A stretch of DNA of 64,000 nt from Fistularia commersonii. Lineage: Eukaryota > Chordata > Actinopteri > Syngnathiformes > Fistulariidae. Location of the stretch: positions 180,001 through 244,000 of the forward strand of contig JBBMNZ010000081.1 of assembly GCA_037954325.1 (NCBI GenBank). Reading direction: 5' to 3'. The translations under genes were made by a program, and so were the position numbers. The notes under the pieces were generated by a model. The model did no database searches. It was given only the letters and a program-made list of their open reading frames with translations, and was not told the origin of the DNA. Positions 23,690-37,603 of this stretch are shown here, in pieces (position 1 is the first letter of the stretch; each line of letters opens with the position of its first letter).

Positions 23690-25330
23690 GCGGAGGGGCG
23701 GAGGAGAGCGGAAGCCCGGCCCACATTTCGCCTGAGTCCCGCGGATTGGGAGTACCAGGGCCTGGAGCCTGATCCGCTTATGGCAAGCAGTTCAGGAGTA
23801 CCAGGGCCTAGAGCGGAGGAGCGGAGGAGCGGAGGACCGGAGGAGCGGAGAAGCGGAGGAGAGCGGAAGCCCGGCCGACAATTCGCCTTAATCCCGCGGA
23901 TTGGGAGTACCAGGGCCTGGAGCCTGATTCGCTTATGTCCAGCAGTTCAGGAGTACCAGGGCCGGAGCGGTGGAGCGGAGGAGCGGAGGACCGGAGGAGC
24001 GGAGGACCGGAGGACCGGAGGACCGGAGGAGAGCGGAATCCGGCCGACAATTCGCCTGAGTCCCGCGGAAAGGGAGTACCAGGACCAGAAGCGTGATTTA
24101 ATGATATCCAGCAGTTCAGGAGTACCAGGGCTGGAGCGGAGGAGCGGAGGAGCGGAGGAGAGCGGAGGCCCGGCCGGCAATTCGCCTGAGTCCCGCTTAG
24201 AGGGAGTACCAGGGCCTGAAGCGTGATTTAATGATGTTCAACAATTCAGGAGTACCAGGGCCAGGTGCGGAGGAGCGGACGAGCGGAGGGTTGGATGAGT
24301 GGAGGAGCGGAGGAGCGGAGGAGAGCGGAAGCCCGGCCCACTTTTTGCCTTAGTCCCGCGGAAAGGGAGTACCAGGGCCTGGAGCCTGTTTCGCTTATGT
24401 CCAGCAGTTCAGGAGTACCAGGGCCGGAGCGGAGGAGCGGAGGAGTGGATGAGAGGAGAAGCGGAGGAGCGGAGGAGTGGAGGAGCGGAGAAGCGGAGGA
24501 GCGGAGGAGCGGAGGAGCGGAGGTGGGGAGGAGCCGAGGAGCGGAGGAGAGCGGAATCCTGCCGACAATTCGCCTGAGTCCCGCGGAAAGGGAGTACCAG
24601 GGCCTGAATCGTGATTTAATGATGTTCAGCAATTCAGGAGTACCAGGGCCAGGTGCGGAGGAGCGGAGGAGCGGAGGGGCGGATGAGTGGATGAGCGGAG
24701 GAGTGGAGGAGAGCGGAAGCCCGTCCGGCAATTCGCCTGAGTCCCGCGGAGAGGGAGTACCAGGGCCTGGAGCCTGATTCACTTATGTCCAGCAGTTCAG
24801 GAGTACCAGGGCCTGGAGCGGAGGATCGAAGGAGCGGAGGAGCGGATGAGCGGATGAGCGGAGGAGCGGATGAGCGGAGGAGCGGAGGAGCGGAGGAGCG
24901 GAGGAGAGCGGAAGCCCGGCCCACATTTCCCCTATGTCGCGCGGAGTGTGAGTACCAGGGCTGGGAGCCTGATTCACTTATGTCAAGCGGTCCGGAGTAC
25001 CAGGGCCCGGAGCGGAGGAGCGGATGACCGGAGGAGCGGAAGAGCGGAGGAGAGCGGAAGCCCGGCCAAAAATTCGCCTAAGTCCCGCGGAGAGGGAGTA
25101 CCAGGGCCTGGAACCTAATTCGCTTATGTCCAGCAGTTCAGGAGTACCAGGGCCAGAACGGAGGAGCGGAGGAGCGGAGGAGCGAAGGAGCGGAGGAGAG
25201 CGGAAGCCCGGCCGGCAATTCGCCTGAGTCCCGCGGAGAGGGAGTACCAGGACCTGGAGCCTGATTCGCTTATGTCCAGCAGTTCAGGAGTACCAGGGCC
25301 GGAGCGGAGGAGCGGAGGAGCGGAGGACCG
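23690..25330 (+). repeat. 1.64-kb tandem duplication in octamer satellite, copy 1
   Basis: Identical spacer and octamer patterns recur at an offset of 1,638 bp, including rare 'gagggttggatgagtgg' (24,286 and 25,924) and 'cggaggtggggaggagccg'. Edges are approximate. Confidence 0.85.
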
Positions 25331-26933
25331 GAGGGGCGGAGGAGAGCGGAAGCCCGGCCCACATTTCGCCTGAGTCCCGCGGATTGGGAGTACCAGGGCC
25401 TGGAGCCTGATCCGCTTATGGCAAGCAGTTCAGGAGTACCAGGGCCTAGAGCGGAGGAGCGGAGGAGCGGAGGACCGGAGGAGCGGAGAAGCGGAGGAGA
25501 GCGGAAGCCCGGCCGACAATTCGCCTTAGTCCCGCGGATTGGGAGTACCAGGGCCTGGAGCCTGATTCGCTTATGTCCAGCAGTTCAGGAGTACCAGGGC
25601 CGGAGCGGTGGAGCGGAGGAGCGGAGGACCGGAGGACCGGAGGACCGGAGGACCGGAGGACCGGAGGAGAGCGGAATCCGGCCGACAATTCGCCTGAGTC
25701 CCGCGGAAAGGGAGTACCAGGACCAGAAGCGTGATTTAATGATATCCAGCAGTTCAGGAGTACCAGGGCTGGAGCGGAGGAGCGGAGGAGCGGAGGAGAG
25801 CGGAGGCCCGGCCGGCAATTCGCCTGAGTCCCGCTTAGAGGGAGTACCAGGGCCTGAAGCGTGATTTAATGATGTTCAACAATTCAGGAGTACCAGGGCC
25901 AGGTGCGGAGGAGCGGACGAGCGGAGGGTTGGATGAGTGGAGGAGCGGAGGAGCGGAGGTGAGCGGAAGCCCGGCCCACTTTTTGCCTTAGTCCCGCGGA
26001 AAGGGAGTACCAGGGCCTGGAGCCTGTTTCGCTTATGTCCAGCAGTTCAGGAGTACCAGGGCCGGAGCGGAGGAGCGGAGGAGTGGATGAGAGGAGAAGC
26101 GGAGGAGCGGAGGAGTGGAGGAGCGGAGAAGCGGAGGAGCGGAGGAGCGGAGGAGCGGAGGTGGGGAGGAGCCGAGGAGCGGAGGAGAGCGGAATCCTGC
26201 CGACAATTCGCCTGAGTCCCGCGGAAAGGGAGTACCAGGGCCTGAATCGTGATTTAATGATGTTCAGCAATTCAGGAGTACCAGGGCCAGGTGCGGAGGA
26301 GCGGAGGAGCGGAGGGGCGGATGAGTGGATGAGCGGAGGAGTGGAGGAGAGCGGAAGCCTTTCCGGCAATTCGCCTGAGTCCCGCGGAGAGGGAGTACCA
26401 GGGCCTGGAGCCTGATTCACTTATGTCCAGCAGTTCAGGAGTACCAGGGCCTGGAGCGGAGGATCGAAGGAGCGGAGGAGCGGATGAGCGGATGAGCGGA
26501 GGAGCGGATGAGCGGAGGAGCGGAGGAGCGGAGGAGCGGAGGAGAGCGGAAGCCCGGCCCACATTTCCCCTATGTCGCGCGGAGTGTGAGTACCAGGGCT
26601 GGGAGCCTGATTCACTTATGTCAAGCGGTCCGGAGTACCAGGGCTTGGAGCGGAGGAGCGGATGACCGGAGGAGCGGAAGAGCGGAGGAGAGCGGAAGCC
26701 CGGCCAAAAATTCGCCTAAGTCCCGCGGAGAGGGAGTACCAGGGCCTGGAACCTAATTCGCTTATGTCCAGCAGTTCAGGAGTACCAGGGCCAGAACGGA
26801 GGAGCGGAGGAGCGGAGGAGCGAAGGAGCGGAGGAGAGCGGAAGCCCGGCCGGCAATTCGCCTGAGTCCCGCGGAGAGGGAGTACCAGGACCTGGAGCCT
26901 GATTCGCTTATGTCTAGCAGTTCAGGAGTACCA
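25331..26933 (+). repeat. 1.64-kb tandem duplication in octamer satellite, copy 2
   Basis: Second copy of 23,690-25,330, differing by a few bases and octamer counts. A further partial copy of the same unit order is seen from about 27,680 to 28,110 and again near 28,740-28,980. Confidence 0.85.
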
Positions 26934-29900
26934 GGGCCTGAAGCGGAGGAGCGGCGGAGCGGATGAGAGGAGAAGCGGAGGAGAGCGGAAGCCCGGCCGA
27001 CAATTCGCCTAAGTCCCGCGGATTGGGAGTACCAGGGCCCGGAATGGGGGAGCGGAGGAGCAGATGAGCAGAAGAGCGGAGGAGCGGAAGAGCGGAGGAG
27101 CGGAGGAGCGGATGAGCGGCGGAGCGGAGGTGAGCAGAAGCCCGGCCGAAAATTCGCCTAAGTCCCGCGGAGAGGGAGTACCAAGGCCTGGTACCTGATT
27201 CGATTATGTCTAGCAGTTCAGGAGTACCAGGGCCTGGAGCGGAGGAGCAGATGAGCAGAAGAACGTTTAAGTGGTGGAGCGGAGGAGCGGATGAGCGGAG
27301 GAGAGCGGAATCCGGCCGACAATTTGCCTGAGTCCCGCGGAAAGGGAGTACCAGGGCCTGGAGCCTGAATAGCTTATGTCCTGCGGTTCCGGAGTACCAG
27401 GGCCCACAGCGGAGGAGCTGACGAGCGGATGAGCGGATGAGCTTAGGAGAGCGGAAGCCCGGTCGAATATTCTCCTGACTCCAGCGGAGAGGGTGTACCA
27501 GGGCCATAAACGTGATTTAATGATGTTCAGCAATGCAGGTGTACCAGGGCCAGGTGCGGAGGAGCGAAGGAGCGGAGGGGCGGATGAGTGGAGGACCGGA
27601 TGAGCGGAGGAGCGGAGGTGAGCGGAAGCCCGGCCGACAATTCGCCTAAGTCCCGCGGAGAAGGAGTACCAGGGCCTTGAGCCTGATTCGCTTATGTCCA
27701 GCAGTTCAGGAGTACCAGGGCCGGAACGGAGGAGCGGGGGAGCGGAGGACCGGAGGACCGGAGGACCGGAGGACCGGAGGACCGGAGGAGAGCGGAATCC
27801 GGCCGACAATTCGCCTGAGTCCCGCGGAAAGGGAGTACCAGGACCAGAAGCGTGATTTAATGATATCCAGCAGTTCAGGAGTACCAGGGCTGGAGCGGAG
27901 GAGCGGAGGAGCGGAGGAGAGCGGAGGCCCGGCCGGCAATTCGCCTGAGTCCCGCTTAGAGGGAGTACCAGGGCCTGAAGCGTGATTTAATGATGTTCAA
28001 CAATTCAGGAGTACCAGGGCCAGGTGCGGAGGAGCGGACGAGCGGAGGGTTGGATGAGTGGAGGAGCGGAGGAGCGGAGGAGAGCGGAAGCCCGGCCCAC
28101 TTTTTGCCTTAGTCCCGCGGATTGGGAGTACCAGGGCCTGGAGCCTGATATGCCTATGGCAAGCAGTTCAGGAGTACCAGGGCCCAGAGAGGAGGAGCGG
28201 AGGAGCGGAGGAGCGGAGGAGCGGAGGAGCGGAGGAGCGGAGGTGAGCGGAAGCCCGGCCGAATATTCGCCTAAGTCCCGCGGAAAGGGAGTACCAGGGC
28301 CTGGAGCCTGTTTCGCTTATGTCCAGCAGTTCAGGAGTACCAGGGCCGGAGCGGAGGAGCGGAGGAGTGGAGGAGCGGAGGAGCGGAGGAGAGCGGAAGC
28401 CCGGCCCACATTTCGCCTGAGTCCCGCGGATTGGGAGTACCAGGGCCTGGAGCCTGATCCGCTTATAGCAAGCAGTTCAGGAGTACCAGGGCCTAGAGCG
28501 GAGGAGCGGAGGAGCGGAGGAGCGGAGGAGCGGAGAAGCGGAGGAGAGCGGAAGCCCGGCCGACAATTCGCCTTAGTCCCGCGGAGAGGGAGTACCAGGG
28601 CCTGGAGCCTGATTCGCTTATGTCCAGCAGTTCAGGAGTATCAGGGCCGGAGCGGTGGAGCGGAGGAGCGGAGGAGCGGAGGACCGGAGGACCGGAGGAC
28701 CGGAGGACCGGAGGAGAGCGGAATCCGGCCGACAATTCGCCTGAGTCCCGCTTAGAGGGAGTACCAGGGCCTGAAGCGTGATTTAATGATGTTCAACAAT
28801 TCAGGAGTACCAGGGCCAAGTGCGGAGGAGCGGACGAGCGGAGGGTTGGATGAGTGGAGGAGCGGAGGAGCGGAGGAGAGCGGAAGCCCGGCCCACTTTT
28901 TGCCTTAGTCCCGCGGAAAGGGAGTACCAGGGCCTGGAGCCTGTTTCGCTTATGTCCAGCAGTTCAGGAGTACCAGGGCCGGAGCGGAGGAGCGGAGGAG
29001 TGGAGGAGCGGAGGAGCGGAGGAGAGCGGAAGCCCGGCCGACAATTCGCCTAAGTCCCGTGGATTGGGAGTACCAGGGCCTGGAGCGGGGGAGCGGAGGA
29101 GCAGATGAGCAGAGGAGCGGAGGAGCGGAGGTGCGGAGGAGGGGAGAAGCGGAAGAGAGCGGAAGCCCGGCCGACAATACACCTGAGTCCCGCGGAGAGG
29201 GAGTACCAGGGCCTGGAGCCTGATTCACCCAGGTCCTGCAGTTCAGGAGTACCAGCGCCAGTAGCGGATGAGCGGCGGAGCGGATGAGCGGAAGAACGGA
29301 GAAGCGGAGGAGCGGAGGAGCCGAGGAGCGGAGGAGCGGAGGAGCAGAGGCGCGGAGGAGCGGAGGAGAGTGGAAGCATGGACCACAATATGCCTAAATC
29401 CCGGAGAAAGGGAGTACCAGGGCCTGTAGCGTGATTAAATGATGTTCAGCAGTTCAGGAGTACCAGGGCCATTGCGGAGGAGCGGAGGAGCAAAGGAGCG
29501 GAGGGGCGGATGAGTGGAGGAGCGGAGGAGAGGGAAAGCACGGTCCACATTTCGCCAGAGTCCCGCGGATTGGGAGTACCAGGGCCTTGAGCAGGTTCAC
29601 TTATATCCAACGGTCAGGAGTACCAGGAACTTGAGCGGAGGAGCGGAGGAGCGGATGAGAAGAGAAGCGGAGGAGAGCGGAAGCCCGGCCGACAATTCAC
29701 CTGAGTCCCGCGGAGAGGGAGTACCAGGGCCTGGGGCCTGATTCGCCCAGGTCCAGCAGTTCAGGAGTACCAGGGCCAGCAGCGGATGAGCGGCGGAGCG
29801 GATGAGCGGAAGAACGGAGAAGCGGAGGAGCGGAGGAGCGGAGGAGCGGAGGAGCGGAGGAGCGGAAGAGCAGAGGAGCGGAGGAGCGGAGGAGAGCGGA

Positions 29901-30290
29901 AGCCCGTCCGACAATTCGCCTGAGTCCCGCGGAAGGGGAGTACCAGGGTTTGGAGCCTGAATCGCTTATGTCCAGCAGTTCAGGAGTACCAGGGCCAGGA
30001 GCGGAGGAGCGGAGGAGCGGAGGAGCGGAGGAGCGGAGGAGCGGAGAAGCGGAGGAGCGGAGGAGAGGAGGAGCGGAAGAGCGGAGGAGCGGAGGAGTGG
30101 AGGAGAGGGGAAGCACGGTCCATATTTCGACAGAGTCCCGCGGATAGGGAGTAACAGGGCTTGGAGCCTGATTCGCTTATGTCCAGCAGTTCTGGAGTAC
30201 TAAGGCCCGGAGCGGATCAGCGGCGGAGCGGATGAGTGGAAGAACGGAGAAGCGGTGGAGCGGTGGAGCGGAGGAGCGGAGGAGCAGACT

Positions 30291-31080
30291 TATGTTTCTC
30301 TTCTCAAAGGCGGGGAAGCTTTGGGGCAGCAGGACCCCTTAGACTGGCCAATATGAGCCTTCTATGGACATAGCTCTCCCGGACGTATGACCGGGGCTCC
30401 CGGACCTCTTGGTACATACTTGTGAATGATTGGATGAGCTAATGTTTGTTTGGTTGTGGATGCTTTTCGGCTAACGCTATTAGCACAGCTATGAAGACTT
30501 AAGGTGTGTGTGTGTCTGTGTGTGTGTGTGAGTGTCTTTGTGTGTTTGTGTGAGTGAGGTTGTTTTGGTGGGGGGGGGGGGTCGCGGACAGGGAGTACCA
30601 GTGCCAAGAGCGGATGAGCTGAGGAGCGGAGGAGGGCAGAAGCCCGGCCCGTGATTCGCTTATGTCAAGCGGTTCGGGAATTCCAGGGCCCAAAGCGGAG
30701 GAGCGGTGGAGCTGAGCTGTGTGTGTGTCTTTGTGTGTTTGTGTGTCAGTGTGTTCTTGTGTGTGTATGTGTGAGAGTTTATTTAGGTGGAGGGGGGGAG
30801 TACCAGGGCCCATAGCGGAAGAGCGGTGGAGCTGAGAAGCGGAGGAGCGGAGTAGCGGAAGTATTGTTTCTCCACTCAGAGGCGGGGAAGCTTGGGGGCA
30901 GCAGAACCCCTTAGATGGGCTAATATGAGCATTCTCCGGACATAGATCCCCCGGACGTATGATTGGAGCTCCCGGACCATTGGGCACACACATGTGAATG
31001 AGTGGAAGAGCTAATGTTTGTTTAGTTGTGGATGCGTTTCGGCTAATGCTATTAGCACGGCTATGATGAGTTAAGGTGTG

Positions 31081-31114
<34 letters not shown>

Positions 31115-33731
31115 AGTGTGTCTGTGTGTGTGTGTGAGAGTTTGTTTAGGTGGGGGGGGGGTCGCGGACAGGGAGTACCAGGGCCTCGAGCGGATGAGCT
31201 GAGGAGCAGAGGAGGGCATAAGCCCAGCCCGTGATTCCCTTATATCCAGCGGTTCGGAAGTTCCAGGGCCCAAAGCGGAAAAGCGGAGGAGCGGAGAAGC
31301 GGAGGAGTGGAGGAGAGCAGAAGCACCTCTCGCAATTCTCCTGAGTTTGCAGGATCGGGAGTACCAGGGCCAATAGCGGAGGAGCGGAGGTGTTGAGAAG
31401 CGGAGGAGCGGAGGAGCGATATTATATTTCTCTTCTCAAAGGCGGGGAAGCTTGGGGGCAGCAGGACCCCTTAGACCGGCAAATGTGAGCCTTCTCCGGA
31501 ATTAGATGCCCCGGACGTATGACCGGAGATCCAGGACCTCTGGGCACATACATTTGAATGAGTGGACGAGCTAATGTTTGTTTGGTTGTGGATGCGTTTC
31601 GGCTAATGCTATTAGCACAGCTATGATGACTTAAGGTGTGTGTGTGTGTGGGTGTTTGTGTGTTTGTGTGTTTTTGTGTTCTTGTGTGTGTGTGTGTGTG
31701 TTTGTGTGTGTTTGTGGATCGGGAGTACCAGGGCCTATAGCGGAGGAGCGGTGGAGCGGAGAAGCGGACCATTGGGCACACACATGTGAATGAGTGGATG
31801 AGCTAATGTTTGTTTGGTTGTGGATGCATTTCGGCTAATGCTATTAGCACAGCTATCATGACTTAATGTGTGTATGTGTGTCAGTGTGTGTGTGTGTGTG
31901 AGTGTCTTTGTGTATGTGCGTGATAGTTTGTTTTGGTAGGGGGGGGGGGGGGGGGGGGTCACGGACAAGGAGTACCAGGGCACACACATGTGAATGAGTG
32001 GAGGAGCTAATGTTTGTTTGGTTGTGGATGCGTTTCGGCTAAAGCTATTAGCACAGCTATGAAGACTTAAGGTGTGTGTATGAGTGTATATGTGTGTCTG
32101 TGTGTGTGTGAGTGTCTTTGTGTGTGTGAGAGGCTCTTTTGGTGGGGGGGGTCGCGGACAGGGAGTACCATAGGGCACACACATGTGAATGAGTGGATGA
32201 GCTAATGTTTGTTTGGTTGTGGATGCGTTTCGGCTAATGCTATTAGCACAGCTATGATGAGTTAAGGTGTGTGTATGGTGTGTGTGTGTGTGTGTTTGTG
32301 TGTTTTTGTGTGTGTGTGAGTGATTTTGTGTGAGAGTTTGTTTAGGTGGGGGGGGGGAGTACCAGGGCCCATAGCGGAGGAGCGGTGGAGCGGAGAAGCG
32401 GGACCATTGGGCACACACATGTGAATGAGTGGATGAGCTAATGTTTGTTTGGTTGTGGATGCATTTCGGCTAATGCTATTAGCACAGCTATCATGACTTA
32501 ATGTGTGTATGTGTGTCAGTGTGTGTGTGTGTGTGTGAGTGTCCTTTGTGTATGTGCGTGATAGTTTGTCTTGGTAGGGGGGGGGGGGGGGGTCACGGAC
32601 AAGGATTACCAGGGCACACACATGTGAATGAGTGGAGGAGCTAATGTTTGTTTGGTTGTGGATGCGTTTCGACTAAAGCTATTAGCACAGCTATGAAGAC
32701 TTAAGGTGTGTGTATGAGTGTATATGTGTGTCTGTGTGTGTGTGAGTGTCTTTGTGTGTGTGAGAGGCTCTTTTGGTGGGGGGGGGTCGCGGACAGGGAG
32801 TACCATAGGGCACACACATGTGAATGAGTGGATGAGCTAATGTTTGTTTGGTTGTGGATGCGTTTCGGCTAATGCTATTAGCACAGCTATGATGAGTTAA
32901 GGTGTGTGTGTATGTGTGTGTGTGTGTGTGTTTGTGTGTTTTTTGTGTGTGTGTGAGTGATTTTGTGTGAGAGTTTGTTAGGTGGGGGGGGGGAGTACCA
33001 GGGCCCATAGCGGAGGAGCGGGTGGAGCTGAGAAGCGGAGGAGCGGAGGAGCGGAGGAGCGGAGGTAATGTTTCTTCTCTCAGAGGCGGGGAAGCTTGGG
33101 GGCAGAACCCCTTAGACGGGCTAATGTGAGCATTCTCCGGACATAGATCCCCCGGTCGTATGATTGGAGCTGCCGGACCATTGGGCACACACATGTGAAT
33201 GAGTGGATGAGCTAATGTTTGTTTGGTTGTGGATGCGTTTCGGCTAATGCTATTAGCACAGCTAAGATGAGTTAAGGTGTGTGTGTGTGTGTGTCTGTGT
33301 GTGTGTTCGTGTGTGTGTGTGTGTGTGAGTTTGTTTAGGTGGGGGGGGGGGTCGCGGACAGGGAGTACCAGGGCCTCGAGCAGATGAGCTGAGGAGCGGA
33401 GGAGGGCAGATGCCCGGCCTTGATTCGCTTATGTCCAGCGGTTCGGAATTCCAGGGCCCAAAGCGGAGGAGCAGTGGTGCTGAGAAGCGGAGGAGCGGAG
33501 GAGCGGAGTAGCAGACGTATAGTTTCTCCTCTCAGAGGCGGGGAAGCTTGGGGGCATCAGAACCCCTTAGACGGGCTAATGTGAGCATTCTCCGGACATA
33601 GATCCCACCGAACGTATGATTGGAGCTCCCGGACCATTGGGCACACACATGTGAATGAGTGGATGAGCTAATGTTTGTTTTGGTTGTGGATGCGTTTCGG
33701 CTAATGCTATTAGCACAGCTATGATGAGTTA

Positions 33732-33764
<33 letters not shown>

Positions 33765-35710
33765 TGTTTGTTTGTTTTTTGTGTCTGTGTGAGGGTGGTC
33801 ATGTGTGTGTGTGTGAGAGTTTGTTTAGGTGGAGGGGGGGGTACCAAGGCCCATCGCGGAAGAGCGGTGGAGCGGAGAAGCGGAGGAATGGAGGAGCGGA
33901 GGTCCATTTTTCTCTTCTCAAAGGTAGAGGATGGGAAGTTTGGGGGCAGTAGGACGCTTTAGACCAGCCACTGTGAGCCTTCTCCAGATATAGATCCCCC
34001 GGACGTATGATTGGAGCTCCCGGACCATTGGGCACACACATGTGAATGAGTGGATGAGCTAATGTTTGTTTGGTAGTGGATGCGTTTCGGCTAATGCTAT
34101 TAGCACAGCTATGATGAGTTAAGGTGTGTTTGTGTATGTGTGTGTGTGTGTGCGTGTGTGTGTTTGTGTGTTTTTGTGTGTGAGTGAGTGTGTTTAGGTG
34201 GGGGGGGGGGGTACCAGGGCCCATAGCCGAGGAGCGGTGGAGCTGAGAAGCGGAGGAGCGGAGTAGCGGAGGTATTGTTTCTCCTCTCAGAGGCGGGGAA
34301 TCTTGGGAGCTATTAGCACAGGTATGATGACTTAAGGTGTGTGTGTGTGTGTGTGTGTTTGTGTGTTTGTGTGTTGTGTGTTCTTGTGTGTGTGTGTGTG
34401 TGTGTGTTTGTGTGTGCGTTTGTGTATATGTGTGTGACAATTTGTTTAGGTGGGGGGGGGGCGCGGACAGGGGGTAGCTGGGCCTGGAGCGGATGAGCTG
34501 TGGAGCGGATGGAGGGCAAAGGCACGTCCCATAATTCTCCTGAGTCCGGCGGATCGGGAGTACCAGGGCCCATAGCGGAGGAGCGGAGGAGCGGTGGAGC
34601 GGAGAAGCGAACCATTGGGCACACACATGTGAATGAGTGGATGAGCTAATGTTTGTTTGGTTGTGGATGCATTTCGGCTAATGCTATTAGCACAACTATG
34701 ATGACTTAATGTGTGTATGTGTGTCAGTGTGTGTGTGTGTGTGTGAGTGTCTTTGTGTATGTGTGTGATAGTCTGTTTTGGTGGGGAGGGGGGGGTCGCG
34801 GACACGGAGTACCAGGCACACACATGTGAATGAAGTGGATGAGCTAATGTTTGTTTGGTTGTGGATGCCGTTTCGGCTAAAGCTATTAGCACAGCTATGA
34901 TGAGTTAAGGTGTGTGTGTGTATGTGTGTGTGTGTGTGTTTGTGTGTTTTTGTGTGTGTGTGAGTGATTTTGTGTGAGAGTTTGTTTAGGTGGGGGGGGG
35001 GGAGGGGGAGTACCAGGGCCCATAGCGGAGGAGCGGTGGAGCTGAGAAGCGGAGGAGCAGAGGAGCGAAGGTAATGTTTCTTCTCTCAGAGGCGGGGAAG
35101 CTTGGGGGCAGAAGAACCCCTTAGACGGGCTAATGCTCACATTCTCCGGACATAGATCCCCCCGGACGTATGATTGGAGCTCCCGGACCATTGGGCACAC
35201 ACATGTGAATGAGTGGATGAGCTAATGTTTGTTTGGTCGTGGATGCGTTTCGGCTAATGCTATTAGCACAGCTATGATGAGTTAAGGTGTGTTTGTGTGT
35301 GTGTGTTTGTGTGTGTGTATGTGTGTGTGTGTGCGTGTGTGTGTTTGTGTGTTTTTGTGTTGTGTGAGTGTGTTTAGGTGGGGGGTTACCAGGGCCCATA
35401 GCGGAGGAGCGGTGGAGCTGAGAAGCGGAGTAGCGGAGGTATTGTTTCTCCTCTCAGAGGCGGGGAAGCTTGGGAGCTATTAGCACAGGTATGATGACTT
35501 AAGGTGTGTGTGTGTGTGTGTGTGTTTGTGTGTTTGTGTTGTTCTTGTGTGTTTGTGTGTTCTTGTGTGTGTTTTGTGTGTGTGTTTGTGTGTGCGATTG
35601 TGTATATGTGTGTGACAGTTTGTTTAGGTGGGGGGGGGCGCGGGACAGGGGGTAGCTGGCCTGGAGCGGATGAGCTGTGGAGCGGATGGGAGGGCAGAAG
35701 CACGTCCCAT
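30291..35710. repeat. Mosaic satellite array S4
   Basis: Return to the S1 architecture: leader with hairpin, (GT)n, poly-G, octamers and tail modules in many permutations. A 635-bp tandem duplication lies at about 31,731-32,365 and 32,366-33,000, marked by the shared variants 'gctatcatgacttaatg' and 'ggatgcatttcgg'. No coding potential beyond low-complexity frames. Confidence 0.9.
31731..33000 (+). repeat. 635-bp tandem duplication inside S4 (two copies)
   Basis: Copy 1 is about 31,731-32,365 and copy 2 about 32,366-33,000. Rare variants are shared: 'gctatcatgactt', 'atgtgcgtgatagttt', 'taccatagggcacac'. Confidence 0.75.
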
Positions 35711-36105
35711 TCAGCCGCCGGCAACCATATAAAAACCTATCTTTAACTTAAAAACAAACAAAAATGTGCAATATCTCATTTCTGTGCAATATTCAGAAAC
35801 TGTGCAATATTTCATCTCATAACAGCTACATTGTGCAATATTTCATCTCATCTCATAACAGCTACACTATAATGTTCCTTCTATCATACTATTGCGCACT
35901 CCTTACCCCACTTGTTACTAAGACACTTATAGTTTTATCAGTGCTTACTAAGACACTCTATAGTTTCACTGAAACACTTTATAGTTTATAGTTTATTTTT
36001 ATTTATAATTCTGCCTTTCTTTTATTATTTATTACTGTTATATTTTCTTTAACTCTGGCACTGCAATTTCCTTCGGGATTAATAAGTTGTTCTGATTTTA
36101 TTCTT
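35711..36105. mobile_element. 395-bp AT-rich insertion resembling a retroposon 3' end
   Basis: It interrupts a satellite unit exactly between 'cacgtcccat' and 'aattctcctgagtcc', which are contiguous in other copies (for example 4,096-4,119). The insert has tandem 'tgtgcaatatttcatctc' repeats near 35,800 and AT-rich sequence. Close to its end is 'aatttccttcgggattaataa', a motif often seen at 3' ends of fish retroposons. No protein domain and no clear target-site duplication were found. The family is not identified. Confidence 0.55.
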
Positions 36106-37049
36106 AATTCTCCTGAGTCCGGCGGATCGGGAGTACCAGGGCCCATAGTGGAGGAGCGGTGGAGCGAGAAGCGGACCATTGGGCACACACATGTGAATGA
36201 GTGGATGAGCTAATGTTTGTTTGGTTGTGGATGCGTTCGGCTAATGCTACTAGCACAGCTATGATGACTTAATGTGTGTATGTGTGTCAGTGTGTGTGTG
36301 TGTGTGAGTGTCTTTGTGTATGTGTGTGATAGTTTGTTTGGTGGGGGGGGGGGGTCGCGGACACGGAGTACCAGGGCACACACATGTGAATGAGTGGATG
36401 AGCTAATGTTTGTTTGGTTGTGGATGCGTTTCGGCTAAAGCTATTAGCACAGCTATGAAGACTTAAGGTATGTGTATGTGATTATGTGTGTGTCTGTGTG
36501 TGTGTGAGTGTCTTTGTGTGTGTGTGTGTGTGTGAGAGGCTCTTTTGGTGGGGTGGGGGGGTCGTGGACAGGCGAGTACCATTGGGCACACACATGTGAA
36601 TGAGTGGTTTAGCTAATGTTTGTTTGGTTTGTGAATGCGTTTCGGCTAATGCTATTAGCACAGCTATGATAAGTTCAGGTGTGTGTGTATGTGTGTGTGT
36701 GTGTGTTTGTGTGTTTTTGTGTGTGTGTGAGTGATTTTGTGTGAGAGTTTGTTTGGGTGGGGGGGAGGGGGGGGAGTACCAGGGCCCATCGCGGAGGAGC
36801 GGTGGAGCTGAGAAGCGGAGGAGCAGAGGAGCGGAGGTAATGTTTCTTCTCTCAGAGGCGGGGAAGCTTGGGCGCAGAAGAACCCCTTAGACGGGCTAAT
36901 GTGAGCATTCTCCGGACATAGATCACCCGGTAGTATGATTGGAGCTGCCGGACCATTGGGCACACACATGTGAATGAGTGGATGAGCTAATGTTTGTTTG
37001 GTTGTGGATGCGTTTCGGCTAATGCTATTAGCACAGCTAAGATGAGTTA

Positions 37050-37096
<47 letters not shown>

Positions 37097-37280
37097 TATT
37101 TTTGTGTCTGTGTGAGGTGTTCGTGTGTGTATGTGTGAGAGTTTGTTTAGATGGGGGGGGGGTACCAGGGCCCATCGCGGAGGAGCGGAGGAGCGGTTGG
37201 AGCGGAGAAGCGGAGGAATGGAGGAGCGGAGGTAATGTTTCTCTTCTCAATGGCAGAGATGGGAAGTTTAGGGGCAGTAG
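36106..37280. repeat. Mosaic satellite S5
   Basis: Four further mosaic units with the same modules as S1. The last unit switches to variant B in mid-tail at about 37,281 ('ggacgccggtgcgagcgatg'), a breakpoint inside 'ggacgcc'. Confidence 0.85.
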
Positions 37281-37591
37281 GACGCCGGTGCGAGCGATGC
37301 GTTTCAAGGCGTATTGCATGTGTGTATGGAGGGGGGGGGTCTACAGGACACCGCGGACCGGCAATGGTGCACCTTCTCCGGACATCGATCCCCGAAACGT
37401 CGGCGTGGAGCTCCGGAGCAGCCGGCGTGTACATGTGAATGAATGGAGGAGCTAATGTGTGTGTGTGGGGTGGTGGTGGTGTGGGGGGGCGTTTCGGCTA
37501 ATGCTATCAGCACAGCTATGATTATCCCCAGAACGTTGAGAACGAGCTCCCGGAACTCCAGACATGCGTAATATAAAAGAGTGGAATTAAG
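37281..37591 (+). repeat. Satellite variant B, copy 2
   Basis: Matches 16,579-16,892. The TATA-like box is interrupted here ('gcgtaatataaaag'). Confidence 0.8.
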
Positions 37592-37603
37592 GTGTGTGTG
37601 AGT

